A program made the position numbers and the translations under genes. A stretch of 64,000 nucleotides of DNA, from NCBI RefSeq assembly GCF_003667345.1, contig NZ_RCWF01000006.1, positions 62,001-126,000 of the forward strand, given 5' to 3'. How positions within the stretch are numbered: position 1 is the first letter of the stretch; each line of letters opens with the position of its first letter. Below, in pieces: positions 54,517 through 63,391 of this stretch. This stretch comes from Poseidonibacter antarcticus. Lineage in GTDB: Bacteria; Campylobacterota; Campylobacteria; Campylobacterales; Arcobacteraceae. Under the pieces are notes generated by a model. It was not told where the DNA came from, did not search any database, and worked only from the letters and a program-made list of their open reading frames with translations.

Positions 54517-54819
54517 ATGAAATATCTTTTACAGATAGATTTTCCCTTTAGTGGACCATTTAATGAAGAATTCTTTGAATCTATGAAAGATTTAGCTCAA
54601 GATATTGCACAAGAAGAAGGTTTAATATCTAAGATTTGGACTGAGAATGAAGAGACTAAAGAAGCAGGTGGAATTTATGTATTTGATAACTTAAATGATG
54701 CAAACAGATATTTACAAAAACATACTAAAAGATTAGAATCTTTTGGTTTTACAAATATAAGAGCAAAAATCTTTAAAATAAATGAGGAATTAAGTTCAAT
54801 CTGTAAAGCTAATTTTTAA
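54517..54819 (+). CDS. YdhR-like small dimeric protein (putative monooxygenase)
   Basis: A 100-residue protein close in pattern to E. coli YdhR: MKYLLQIDFPFSGPFNEEF at the start, ISKIWTENEETKEAGGIYVFD in the middle (with the conserved TENE..GGIY), and FTNIRAKIFKINEELS near the end. YdhR has a ferredoxin-like alpha/beta-barrel dimer fold; its reaction is not established. AAGGAAAT is the ribosome site. Monocistronic. Confidence 0.85.
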   Translation: MKYLLQIDFPFSGPFNEEFFESMKDLAQDIAQEEGLISKIWTENEETKEAGGIYVFDNLNDANRYLQKHTKRLESFGFTNIRAKIFKINEELSSICKANF

Positions 54820-54873
54820 TTAAAATATAATAATTTGGGGGACATTGATTTTTTATCATATTGATAAATAAAA

Positions 54874-55515
54874 TTAGACTTCTTCTTCAAGTAAATAGTT
54901 CTGCATTCTATAAACTTTGGAAGCAATTCGTTTACAATCTTGCATATCGTGGGTAACCATTATTGTATGTAGTTTATGTTCTTGTGTGATATTTTTTACT
55001 AAGTCTAGCATTATTATTTTAGTTTGCTCATCTAATCCTGAAAAAGGTTCATCTAATAGTAGTATTGGTTCATTTCTAAGTAGAACTCGAGCTAGGGCAA
55101 CACGTTGTTGTTGTCCACCTGAAAGTTGTGAGGATAGGGTATGCTCAAACTTTTCTAGTCCTACTTTTTTTAGAATATTTGAAACTGCTTTTTTATCATC
55201 AGCATTTGTTCTTCCTAATCCTAATAAAATATTTTTTTGTACATTTAAATGCTCAAAAAGATTATGGTTTTGAAATAAAATACTCATAGGTCTTTTTTCT
55301 ACACTTAAACTTAATAGTTCTTTTTGATCTAATAGTATACTTCCGCTAAGTGGATCTATAAATCCAGCTATCAAATCTAAAAGTGTAGATTTCCCACTTC
55401 CACTTTGTCCTAAGATTGCTATAATTTCGCTTTCTTTTACTTCTAAATTATAAGTATACGTTTCTTTTGTATTTGAGTTTTTGTACTTGTATTGTAAATT
55501 TTTTATTTTAAGCAT
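54874..55515 (-). CDS. thiQ: Thiamine ABC transporter ATP-binding protein
   Basis: ATPase of the thiamine/TPP importer. The 213 residues have Walker A GQSGSGKST (36-44), signature LSGGQQQRVALAR, Walker B ILLLDEPFSG and the H-loop VTHDMQD. Together with thiB and thiP directly upstream and the TPP riboswitch at the head of the operon, the substrate is well supported. It overlaps thiP by eight bases. Confidence 0.93.
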   Translation of the reverse strand: MLKIKNLQYKYKNSNTKETYTYNLEVKESEIIAILGQSGSGKSTLLDLIAGFIDPLSGSILLDQKELLSLSVEKRPMSILFQNHNLFEHLNVQKNILLGLGRTNADDKKAVSNILKKVGLEKFEHTLSSQLSGGQQQRVALARVLLRNEPILLLDEPFSGLDEQTKIIMLDLVKNITQEHKLHTIMVTHDMQDCKRIASKVYRMQNYLLEEEV

Positions 55516-57130
55516 TTTTGCTCCTGAATATTCTTGGTATTAAAATAAACACAGCTAATACTAGTATTAAAAGTATTAGTGCCACACCTGCTGCATCGTT
55601 TGTATTGTATGAACCCATAAGCTGATAAAGGTACCAAGGTAAGGTTATAAATTCATCCGAACCAAATAGGGCAATAATACCTAAATCACCTAGTGAAAAA
55701 CAAAAAGATAAAGTAAACACATAAGCAATTGATGATTTTAAATAGGGTAGTTCTACTTCTTTATATCTTTGGAAGGTACTAAGTCCTAAAGAAAAAGATA
55801 GTTTGTCATATCGTTTTGCTATTTTTTGCATAGCAGGTGCAATTACAGCTAAAGCAAAGGGTAAAGACATAAGTACATTTGCTGTTATTAGGGCGAATGT
55901 TGACCAAAGAACAAATGAACCATCATATTTTTGATACATCATAAAAAAACCTAAACCTAATACTAGTGAAGGTATTGCTAAATATATATTGCCAGAAAAA
56001 GCAATGAAAAGATTTAATATTTTAGAAAATGGATTTGAAGCTAGTCTTGTATCTAAGCTAAAGTTTCGTCTTGTATTACTTAGAAGTATTGCTGCAATTA
56101 CTGTTATGATACTTGATACAGTTGCAAGTGTTATAGAAGTAAAAAATGATTGTATAAAAATCTTATCTGATAATATCTTTGTAAAGTTTGCACTCAAACC
56201 ATCTAAAAAAATCACGATTAAAGGAGAGATAAAAAATATAGTAAAAACAAAAATGATAAACCATTGCAAAGTTTGAATTTTTTTAGAATTTTTCCAAACT
56301 ATGAAAGTATTACTTGTTTTAATATTGCTAGTACTTATTTTAAAAGAAGAAGATAATACTACTAAAACAACAGAAATACTAAGCTGAATAAGTGCGAGTT
56401 TTAAAGCAGTTTCAATATCAAAATCTAACTTTACAGCTTCATAAATAGCAACTTCTAAAGTATTATAACTAGGATTTCCACCAAGCAATAAAACAACAGC
56501 AAAGGAAGTAAAACAAAGTAAAAATATTGTAGAAGAAATACTTAATAAGCTTGATTTCAAAGCAGGGTATTCTACATAATAAAAACATTTCAAAACAGAA
56601 AAGTTTAAACTCTTTGCTAATTTATATTTTTCTTTTGGAATTGCTTCAAAACTATGTAGTAATGATCGTAGCGCAAAAGAGGCATTAAGATAAACATGAG
56701 CTAATAAAATTCCACCTAAACCGTAAAGATATGTACCAAAAGAAGTATCAAAAAAATAAAGACTTATTTGATTTATGTATCCTTGCCTTCCAAAAATACC
56801 TATTATTCCAAAAACTACAATTAGTGTTGGCAATACTAAAGAAGAAGAAAACAAAGCAATTAAAGTTGAACGTCCTTTGAAATTAGTTTGATGACTTAAC
56901 GCCCAAGCTAATAATAATCCTACAAATACTGAAAGAACAGTTGATAAAAAAGCTTGAAAAATAGTAAATTTTAATAAGCCATATATTTTACTATCAACTT
57001 GCGTAAAAAGATTTGTTTCTTGTGCGGTGTATAAAGTGTAAAATATAAGAAAAGAAAAAGATAATAGTGCAAAAGATAAAGCTCCACCCAAAAGTGTAGA
57101 ACCCTTAAATCTTTTCAAATTTTTAAACAT
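55508..57130 (-). CDS. thiP: Thiamine ABC transporter permease
   Basis: A fused two-half permease of 540 residues with about twelve membrane segments and two EAA-type loops (AKSLNFSVLKCFYYVEYPAL and LSFSLGLSTFQRYKEVELPYL). This double-length design is typical of ThiP. It is two bases after thiB and overlaps thiQ, so the complex is made from one transcript. Confidence 0.92.
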   Translation of the reverse strand: MFKNLKRFKGSTLLGGALSFALLSFSFLIFYTLYTAQETNLFTQVDSKIYGLLKFTIFQAFLSTVLSVFVGLLLAWALSHQTNFKGRSTLIALFSSSLVLPTLIVVFGIIGIFGRQGYINQISLYFFDTSFGTYLYGLGGILLAHVYLNASFALRSLLHSFEAIPKEKYKLAKSLNFSVLKCFYYVEYPALKSSLLSISSTIFLLCFTSFAVVLLLGGNPSYNTLEVAIYEAVKLDFDIETALKLALIQLSISVVLVVLSSSFKISTSNIKTSNTFIVWKNSKKIQTLQWFIIFVFTIFFISPLIVIFLDGLSANFTKILSDKIFIQSFFTSITLATVSSIITVIAAILLSNTRRNFSLDTRLASNPFSKILNLFIAFSGNIYLAIPSLVLGLGFFMMYQKYDGSFVLWSTFALITANVLMSLPFALAVIAPAMQKIAKRYDKLSFSLGLSTFQRYKEVELPYLKSSIAYVFTLSFCFSLGDLGIIALFGSDEFITLPWYLYQLMGSYNTNDAAGVALILLILVLAVFILIPRIFRSKNA

Positions 57131-57132
57131 TA

Positions 57133-58122
57133 TTATTTTTGTACTGCACTAAGCCATTCATTTATTATAGCTTTTCTTTTTTCTTCTACTTCTTTTCCAT
57201 CCATTAAAATAAACTCTTTAGGTTTATGTAATTTATCAAAATCTTTATGAAGTTTAACACCTTTTATTACAGGATATGCCCAGTTAGCTGTTGGAATAAG
57301 TTGGGCAAATTCTTTAGTATATAAAAATTCCAAAAACTTTTTTCCTAGTTCTTTTTGTTTTGAAGATTTAACAATAGCTGCAACTTCAATTTGAGCATAA
57401 TGACCTTCTTTAAAATCTGCTGATTTAATATTGTACTTATTTTCTTCTATCATATGATATGCAGGAGATGTTGTATAACTTAAAACCATATCAGCTTCAC
57501 CTTTTAAAAATAGACTATAAGCTTCTGACCATCCTTTTGTAATAGTTAGAATATGTGGAGATAAACGTTTCCAATAATCAACTGTTTTATCTCCATAAAT
57601 AGACTTAACCCATAATAATAAACCAAGTCCTGGAGTTGAAGATCGAGGATCTTGAATAACTATTTTAAAATCTTCTGGCATAGAAGCTAAGGATTCAAAA
57701 GAATCTGGTATATTTTTTATTTTTTTTTCATCATAAACAAAAGCAAAATAACTATAATCAAAAGGTACAAAAGTATCATCTTTATATGAATTTGGTAAAT
57801 CAATTATAGATGTATCCAAACCATGAGGAGAAAAAAGTTTAGTTTCTTTTGCAACTTGTGCAATTGCTGTATCTAAACCTAATATTACATCAGCTTTTGT
57901 TTTTTTACCTTCAAGTTGAATTTTACGTAAAGTTGCAATTGAACTTGAAACTCCTACAAATTTTATATTACAATCGCAAGTTTTTTCAAAAGCTTTTTTC
58001 ACTTTTGGTGCTGGTCCCCATGATGCTGCAAAAGCATCATAGGTATATACTGTAAGAGTTGGCTTTTCATTTCCAAAGGTTAAAATACTAGTTAAAAGTA
58101 ATAAATATATTGTTTTTTTCAT
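57133..58122 (-). CDS. thiB: Periplasmic thiamine-binding protein
   Basis: Binds thiamine or its phosphates for ThiPQ. The 329 residues have a signal peptide (MKKTIYLLLLTSILTFG) and a sequence very close in pattern to ThiB: TLTVYTYDAFAASWGPAPKVKKAF (as motifs YTYDAFAASWGP and KVKKAFE), TPGLGLLLWVKSIYG, TKGWSEAYSLFLKGEADMVL and LSYTTSPAYHMIEE. It overlaps the TonB-receptor gene's stop by one base. Confidence 0.96.
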   Translation of the reverse strand: MKKTIYLLLLTSILTFGNEKPTLTVYTYDAFAASWGPAPKVKKAFEKTCDCNIKFVGVSSSIATLRKIQLEGKKTKADVILGLDTAIAQVAKETKLFSPHGLDTSIIDLPNSYKDDTFVPFDYSYFAFVYDEKKIKNIPDSFESLASMPEDFKIVIQDPRSSTPGLGLLLWVKSIYGDKTVDYWKRLSPHILTITKGWSEAYSLFLKGEADMVLSYTTSPAYHMIEENKYNIKSADFKEGHYAQIEVAAIVKSSKQKELGKKFLEFLYTKEFAQLIPTANWAYPVIKGVKLHKDFDKLHKPKEFILMDGKEVEEKRKAIINEWLSAVQK

Positions 58123-60212
58123 TAGAAATAATACTTCGCTGTAAATCCAAATGTTCGAGGATCACCCTCTTGAGTATAAAGTTCTGTAGCATATCCATTA
58201 CCTGGATTATTTCCAAAACTTCCAAAACCTCTTGTTTGATAAGATTTATCAGTAAGGTTTTTACCCCATAAAGTTAGAGTCCAATCAGAAGCAAAATAAG
58301 AAACACTTGCATTTAAAAGTGCATAAGATTTTGATTTTGCATTGTGTCTATTTGAGAAGTAATATGAATCTTTACCTTCTACATCAGTTTTAAACTGAAC
58401 ATCATTTGTAAGCATATAATCAAAGCCTACATTGTATTGATAAACAGGAGATTGAGCTGGTGTTCTTCCATTAACATCTACATTACTTGGATTTGGGTCT
58501 TCATATTCATCAAACTTAGATTTAAGTAAACCAAGAGATGCAAATAAATGCAAAGTATTATCTGCATAATAATCTGTTTGTGCTTCTACACCATAATAAC
58601 TACTTTTAGCAGCATTTGCTAAATAATCTGTAAATTCTGTACTTCCGTCAGTTCTTACTGTTACAGTAGAACTTTTAACTTGTTGGTCACGTCTTAAACC
58701 ATAAAAAAAGTTTATTCTACTTTTTAGTTTGTTATCTAAGTTAGAAAAACTTTTCCCAATATCCAAGTTCCATAAATGTTCAGTATTAAACTCTCTTGCA
58801 TTGCTTGATAGTGAATTATCTGCATTAACTCCACCTGGTTTATAACCTTTTGAAAGTGTTACATAGTATAAATCATTTTCATTTTCTTGATAATTTAATC
58901 CAACTTTTCCACCAACAAGTACTTCATCTGTATCTATATTTAAAGAATCAGAATCACTATATTTAGCTTCCCATTTTTCAACTCTTAAACCTGTTGTTAA
59001 AGTAAGCTTATCTGCAATATGAGAATCTAACTGTCCATAAATAGCTAAGTTTTCAGTATCGTAACTACTAGTATACGGTGAGCTAAGATATGTATAATTT
59101 CTTGTTAAGTCTTCACTTTGATTTTTATAATATGTTCCAAAAGTCCAATCTGTAGTATTATTTAAAATTCGACCATCTTCATCAGATACTAATCGTAAAT
59201 CAATATCTACTTTTTCTCTTTTTCTTAAATACTCATCAAAAGAGCTATATGGATATAAACTATCTGCAAAAGCACCTTTATATGACCAATCTTCATCATA
59301 AGAATATGTACTATCTGATTTTGAGAATGATGCTTTACTTATTAAATGCATTTTTCTATTGATTTGATATGTAGATTTAATTGCAATTGCATTAGTTTCT
59401 TGTGCATCTGTTCCTGGTTGGTCTGAATAAGTATTATAAGAGTTATCAAATGTCCAAGCATCATAACCATTATCTACATCAATATGTGCAAGATTAATAT
59501 CTACTGTATGCTCATCGCTTGCTAAGTAAGTTAATTGACCTTTAAGTGCTAGTTCATCAATATTTTGAGTATCTTTTTTACCTAAATATTTATTTTCCAT
59601 AAAACCATCACTAGTATTTTTATAAACAGAAAATCTACCTAATAATGTATCTTCAATCAATGTCCCACCTAAAGCAAGTCCTATTGATTTTGTATTGTAG
59701 TTTCCAACTGTAGTTTCTATATGACCTTCAAAATCTTTTGTGGGTTGATTACTTTGTAAGCTAACAACTCCCGCCATTCCATTTGAACCAAATGTTGTAC
59801 CTTGTGGACCTTTTAATACTTCTATTTGATTTACATCAAACATTGTAAGTGCAAGTGCTGATTCCGATACATCAATACCATCTAAAACTAAACCAACAGA
59901 TGGATTTACAGGAGAGATAAATTGACTTCTTTCACCAATTCCTCTTATTTGAATATAGTGAGCTCTTGAACCTCCTGTTGAAAAGTTTACATTTGGTATT
60001 TGACCTATTACATTTTCAAATGATTGATGAGCTTTTTCTTCTATTTTATCTTCTGATAATACGCTAATAGCATTACTTGTTTGTGAGAGATTTTTATCTC
60101 TAAAATCAGAAGTAACAGTAATAGAATCTAATGTTATATCTTCGGCATAGGCTAAAGAACTTAATAATATAAATGATGTGCACGCAGATAGTGTTAAATT
60201 TTTAATTTTCAA
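58122..60212 (-). CDS. TonB-dependent outer-membrane receptor, probably for thiamine
   Basis: A 696-residue receptor with signal peptide (about 1-23), a TonB-box-like start (ITLDSITVTSDFRD), the plug domain (about 40-160, with IRGIGERSQFI and VEVLKGPQGTTFG-type IEVLKGPQGTTFGSNGMAG) and a 22-strand-type barrel ending in Phe (FTAKYYF). The start is TTG at 60212, preceded by AAGGAA; there is no nearby ATG that keeps the signal. It follows a TPP riboswitch and leads thiBPQ, so thiamine or TPP is the likely ligand. The general receptor call is certain; the ligand is inferred from context. Confidence 0.9.
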   Translation of the reverse strand: MKIKNLTLSACTSFILLSSLAYAEDITLDSITVTSDFRDKNLSQTSNAISVLSEDKIEEKAHQSFENVIGQIPNVNFSTGGSRAHYIQIRGIGERSQFISPVNPSVGLVLDGIDVSESALALTMFDVNQIEVLKGPQGTTFGSNGMAGVVSLQSNQPTKDFEGHIETTVGNYNTKSIGLALGGTLIEDTLLGRFSVYKNTSDGFMENKYLGKKDTQNIDELALKGQLTYLASDEHTVDINLAHIDVDNGYDAWTFDNSYNTYSDQPGTDAQETNAIAIKSTYQINRKMHLISKASFSKSDSTYSYDEDWSYKGAFADSLYPYSSFDEYLRKREKVDIDLRLVSDEDGRILNNTTDWTFGTYYKNQSEDLTRNYTYLSSPYTSSYDTENLAIYGQLDSHIADKLTLTTGLRVEKWEAKYSDSDSLNIDTDEVLVGGKVGLNYQENENDLYYVTLSKGYKPGGVNADNSLSSNAREFNTEHLWNLDIGKSFSNLDNKLKSRINFFYGLRRDQQVKSSTVTVRTDGSTEFTDYLANAAKSSYYGVEAQTDYYADNTLHLFASLGLLKSKFDEYEDPNPSNVDVNGRTPAQSPVYQYNVGFDYMLTNDVQFKTDVEGKDSYYFSNRHNAKSKSYALLNASVSYFASDWTLTLWGKNLTDKSYQTRGFGSFGNNPGNGYATELYTQEGDPRTFGFTAKYYF

Positions 60213-60300
60213 TATGTTTCCTTAAATAAAATTTTATTTATGTAGGAAAAAGTTGTATATAAAGTATGATTAAAATATCATAGTAGGATTATTTACATTT

Positions 60301-60396
60301 CTCTTCCTTACGCTGGAATTACCCAGTTCAAGTTCAACGGGACAAGCAATTTGCTATCTCAGCTTTTATCTTAAGAAGATAATAGCGCCCCTAGAG
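60301..60396 (-). ncRNA. TPP riboswitch (THI element)
   Basis: Read on the minus strand from 60396 to 60301: CTCTAGGGGCGC at the 5' P1 side, the conserved CTGAGA (60362-60357), then CCC...GAACTTGAACTGGGTAAT and the signature GGGTAATTCCAGCG, closing with AGGAAGAG complementary to the 5' end. All core TPP-aptamer elements are present in order. It lies about 90 bases before the TonB-receptor start. The expression platform is not obvious: a TATGAT/ATCATA hairpin follows, but no strong T-run. Confidence 0.95.
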
Positions 60397-60471
60397 GTTG
60401 ATTCTTAATTTTACTTTAAGTTCTATTTATGAAAGCTTAAATCAATTTATTCATCTGAAAGCAATTCTTAC

Positions 60472-60477
60472 TATAAT
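60472..60477 (+). promoter_or_regulatory. -10 element of the TSUP gene
   Basis: TATAAT lies 29 bases before the preferred TTG start at 60501, with AAAGGAG in between. The divergent TPP riboswitch belongs to the other strand. Confidence 0.55.
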
Positions 60478-60500
60478 GCATAAATTCAAAGGAGATGATT

Positions 60501-61274
60501 TTGGATTTATCAATTATTACATATGAATTAATGATTATACTTTTTGCTGTCGCTGTCTTCGCAGGTTTTATCGATACTTTAGCAGGTGGTGGAGGATTGA
60601 TTACAATTCCTGCTTTAATTTTGACAGGAATGCCTCCTCTTCTTGCTCTTGGTACAAATAAATTTCAAGCTTTTATTGGTAGTGGTACTGCTTCTGTTAT
60701 GATGCTTCGTAAGAAAAAAATTACGTTTAATGAAGTTAAATATTTGATGCTTATGGCTTTTGTAGGTTCTGTAATAGGAACAATTTGTGTTCAATTTATT
60801 GATGTAAAACTACTAAATTTTGTAATACCTATAGTTCTTTTACTTATTGGTGTATATTTCTTATTTATGCCAAAAGCTTCTAATATTGAATCAAAAGCAA
60901 AAATAACTGAAAAAACTTATCAATATACAGCTGTTCCTTTTATTGGATTTTATGATGGTATGTTTGGACCAGGGACTGGTTCTTTTTTATCCTTATCCGC
61001 AATTGCATTAAGAGGAATTGAACTTATAAAAGCTACTGCAATGGCTAAAACTATGAATTTTGCAACTAATATAGGGTCTGTTATAATCTTTTTAATTTAT
61101 GGACAAGTTATCTTTAGTATTGGTATTTTAATGATGTTAGGTCAAATGATTGGAGCATATATTGCTTCACATTTTTTACTTAGAATAAATCCTTTACATC
61201 TAAGAATTATTGTAATTGCTATGTGTTTTTTAATGTTAATTAAATATTCTTTTCAAATGGGTTGGTTAGGATAA
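60501..61274 (+). CDS. TSUP (TauE/SafE) family sulfite/organosulfur exporter-like protein
   Basis: A membrane protein of about 257 residues with eight or so hydrophobic segments and the family motifs FAGFIDTLAGGGGLITIPALI and PFIGFYDGMFGPGTGSFL. An ATG at 60495 is only one base after GGAG, too close for initiation; TTG at 60501 is six bases from AAAGGAG and is the better start. TSUP proteins move sulfite, sulfoacetate or other anions; the substrate is not evident. truA follows six bases after the stop. Confidence 0.85.
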   Translation: MDLSIITYELMIILFAVAVFAGFIDTLAGGGGLITIPALILTGMPPLLALGTNKFQAFIGSGTASVMMLRKKKITFNEVKYLMLMAFVGSVIGTICVQFIDVKLLNFVIPIVLLLIGVYFLFMPKASNIESKAKITEKTYQYTAVPFIGFYDGMFGPGTGSFLSLSAIALRGIELIKATAMAKTMNFATNIGSVIIFLIYGQVIFSIGILMMLGQMIGAYIASHFLLRINPLHLRIIVIAMCFLMLIKYSFQMGWLG

Positions 61275-61279
61275 AATAT

Positions 61280-62053
61280 ATGTATTATCATAGGCTTATA
61301 ATCTCATATAAAGGAACAAATTACTTTGGGTGGCAAGACCTTGGAAATAATAGTGATAAGCCAACAGTTCAGGCAAGTATTCAAAAAGTACTTGATAAAA
61401 TTTGCAAATATCAAGATAGTATTATTTCATCTGCAAGTAGAACTGATGCAGGTGTTCATGCCCAAGGACAAGTGCTAAAAGTATCTATTCCTTTGGAAAT
61501 TGAATCCTCAAAACTACAACTTGGAATGAACTCATTATTGCCTCCTGATATTCGTATTTTAGAATGTGAAACTAGTAATATTGGATTTAATCCAAATAAA
61601 GACAGCGTGAGCAAAGAATATCATTATTGCTTTTCTACAGATAAAGTCTATAATCCTATTTTAAATGATATTGTAACTCACATATCTTCTAATAATGGAA
61701 TACTTGATATTAAACTTATGAAAGAAGCTTGTAATCTTTTTATTGGTGAACATGATTTTTATTGTTTTGCTAAACGAGATACAAATATGAAATCTACAAT
61801 TCGTACAGTTTTGTCTTGCGAAATATTAGAACTTCAAGCTTCTGCTTTTTCTAATAAAATCTACTATCTTAAGATTGTAGGAAATGGTTTTTTAAGTCAT
61901 ATGGTTAGATATATTATGGGAGCTTTATTTGAGTTAGGAAATAAGAAACTTAGTTTAAAAGATATTAGTGAAGCGTTAAAAAATCATAAAGAAGAAAAGA
62001 TTAGTGTTAAAGCTAAATCAAAAGGCTTGCAATTGATTGGGATTTCTTATTAG
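61280..62053 (+). CDS. truA: tRNA pseudouridine synthase A
   Basis: Makes pseudouridine at tRNA positions 38-40. The protein begins YYHRLIISYKGTNYFGWQ and has the catalytic Asp in SASRTDAGVHAQGQ, plus GNGFLSHMVRYIMGALFELG. I start it at the ATG at 61280, with TAGGA nearby, giving 257 residues; a TTG at 61262 would add six residues that overlap the TSUP gene. Downstream is an 11-bp perfect hairpin (62072-62095). Confidence 0.95.
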   Translation: MYYHRLIISYKGTNYFGWQDLGNNSDKPTVQASIQKVLDKICKYQDSIISSASRTDAGVHAQGQVLKVSIPLEIESSKLQLGMNSLLPPDIRILECETSNIGFNPNKDSVSKEYHYCFSTDKVYNPILNDIVTHISSNNGILDIKLMKEACNLFIGEHDFYCFAKRDTNMKSTIRTVLSCEILELQASAFSNKIYYLKIVGNGFLSHMVRYIMGALFELGNKKLSLKDISEALKNHKEEKISVKAKSKGLQLIGISY

Positions 62054-62071
62054 AATGGAAATACTAATTAA

Positions 62072-62095
62072 AAGGATTCATAAATATGAATCCTT
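62072..62095 (+). terminator. Hairpin after truA
   Basis: AAGGATTCATA (62072-62082) and TATGAATCCTT (62085-62095) form a perfect 11-bp stem with a two-base formal loop. No T-run follows, so termination is uncertain. Confidence 0.5.
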
Positions 62096-62195
62096 CGTGT
62101 TCCAAAAGTAAGTGATTGTAAAATGCCTTGTTCAGCGAAAAAAGGCGAGTAGTTTCTCCGATGCAATAACTTGTTATGCATCTCACCAATTGTAT

Positions 62196-62858
62196 TTAAA
62201 TATGTACAAAAATACTTTTGTGTTCTCGTCGCGACTTTGGAAGTTTGGCGTTATAGTCCTCTTCAATGTGATGATACCCTATAGCCAAAGCAACATCACA
62301 CTGATAACCATCTAGTTCTTTTTTAAACTCTTCATTTACTAGATCGGTATCAATCCCTTCCATAGGTGTGGAGTCAATTTTTAGACGAGCTAAAGTATGT
62401 AGAGTATTTCCCAAAGCTAGATAAGTTTGAGCTTTAGTCCAAGCACTTGTATCACCAGATTCATCAGTATTAAGTTCAGCAAAAAACATACCACCAAAAG
62501 CACTTTCTCTCTTTTCGGGTTTAGTACGCTTATCTTTGATACCTTTATCTACTACTTCAGCGTAATCATCACGAGAGTAATGAGGGTTATATGCAAAGAG
62601 AATAATCATCGAGCTATCAAAAACATGCGGTTGATTCGTTTGAAATTTATGGGCAAAGGTTTTGTTCATTCTTTCTTTGGCTTCATCACTTTCAATCACA
62701 ACAAACTTCCAGGGTTGAGAATTGATTGAGGATGCTGAAAGACGCATTGCTTCAAAGAGTATATTAAGATCTTCTTGAGGAATCTTTCTAGCCTTATCGT
62801 ATTTTTTAGTAGTATGTCTCCAAAGAAGATCTTCAATTATTTGATTTTTTTCATTCAT
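62196..62858 (-). CDS. Nitroreductase-family FMN oxidoreductase
   Basis: A 220-residue flavoprotein of the NfsB/nitroreductase fold. Visible are LLWRHTTKKYDKARKIP at the start, the FMN-binding MRLSASSINSQPWKFVVIES, the second FMN region TYLALGNTLHTLARLKIDSTPMEG (as LALGNTLHTLARL) and a KSRRE-type end. Physiological substrate unknown (quinones, nitroaromatics or enals are possible). A MarR regulator lies 39 bases upstream on the same strand. The 3' part and the downstream gap look less AT-rich than the neighbours. Confidence 0.9.
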   Translation of the reverse strand: MNEKNQIIEDLLWRHTTKKYDKARKIPQEDLNILFEAMRLSASSINSQPWKFVVIESDEAKERMNKTFAHKFQTNQPHVFDSSMIILFAYNPHYSRDDYAEVVDKGIKDKRTKPEKRESAFGGMFFAELNTDESGDTSAWTKAQTYLALGNTLHTLARLKIDSTPMEGIDTDLVNEEFKKELDGYQCDVALAIGYHHIEEDYNAKLPKSRREHKSIFVHI

Positions 62859-62897
62859 AATGTTTCCTCGTATAATATATTTATATAACGTTAATAC

Positions 62898-63335
62898 TTA
62901 CTTATTTAAATTATCTTTTACTTTTTCCAATAAACTACAAAGAAGTATTTTCTCATCGTTGGAAAATCCTTTATAAGTTTTATCTAAAAGTTTTGTAGAT
63001 ATTTGATCTAAGACAATAGGTTTAGTCTCATGTCCTTTTTGTGTAAGTTTTACTATTGTACTTCGGCTATCATGTTCATGTTTAAATTTTGTAAGAAATT
63101 CCATCTTTTCTAATTTATTGACTAAAGCTGTAACCGTTGATTTGTCTTTATTAATTGTTGATGTAATTTTATTCATAGGGACACCTTCCTCATTTTGATA
63201 TAAGAGTATTAATATATCTCCATGAGATGGTGCAAGTCCTGTCAAATTATGTTTTTTAAGTTCATCAACAATAAGTTTATTTGCATTATTATGAATATTT
63301 GCAATTACTGAAATTACCGCGTTTGTATTTATCAT
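62898..63335 (-). CDS. MarR-family transcriptional regulator
   Basis: A 145-residue winged-helix regulator. The DNA-binding core has LTGLAPSHGDILILLYQNEEGVPMNKI (read as SHGDILILLY) and INKDKSTVTALVNKLEKMEFL, followed by the wing KHEHDSRSTIVKLTQKG. It sits between the NmrA-like gene and the nitroreductase gene, all co-oriented, and probably regulates one or both. The AT-rich gap before the nitroreductase start contains a TATTATAC -10-like element. Confidence 0.9.
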   Translation of the reverse strand: MINTNAVISVIANIHNNANKLIVDELKKHNLTGLAPSHGDILILLYQNEEGVPMNKITSTINKDKSTVTALVNKLEKMEFLTKFKHEHDSRSTIVKLTQKGHETKPIVLDQISTKLLDKTYKGFSNDEKILLCSLLEKVKDNLNK

Positions 63336-63391
63336 TAGTTTTATATCCTACTATTTATAAATGAAATAATAACCACTATTTCTTTATTGTT

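Noticed and set aside
54917-55273. 118-residue plus-strand frame opposite thiQ
   Set aside because: Antisense to the ABC ATPase motifs; cysteine- and serine-rich by mirror of the coding strand, with no start signals.
62160-62182. Integron attC-like site
   Set aside because: The bulged hairpin and AAC/GTT pair recall attC, but the AAC/GTT core lies at the loop rather than at the base of the stem, and there is no integrase or cassette.
62112-62315. 67-residue plus-strand frame between truA and the nitroreductase gene
   Set aside because: Overlaps the real nitroreductase gene for more than half its length and has no recognisable domain or ribosome site.
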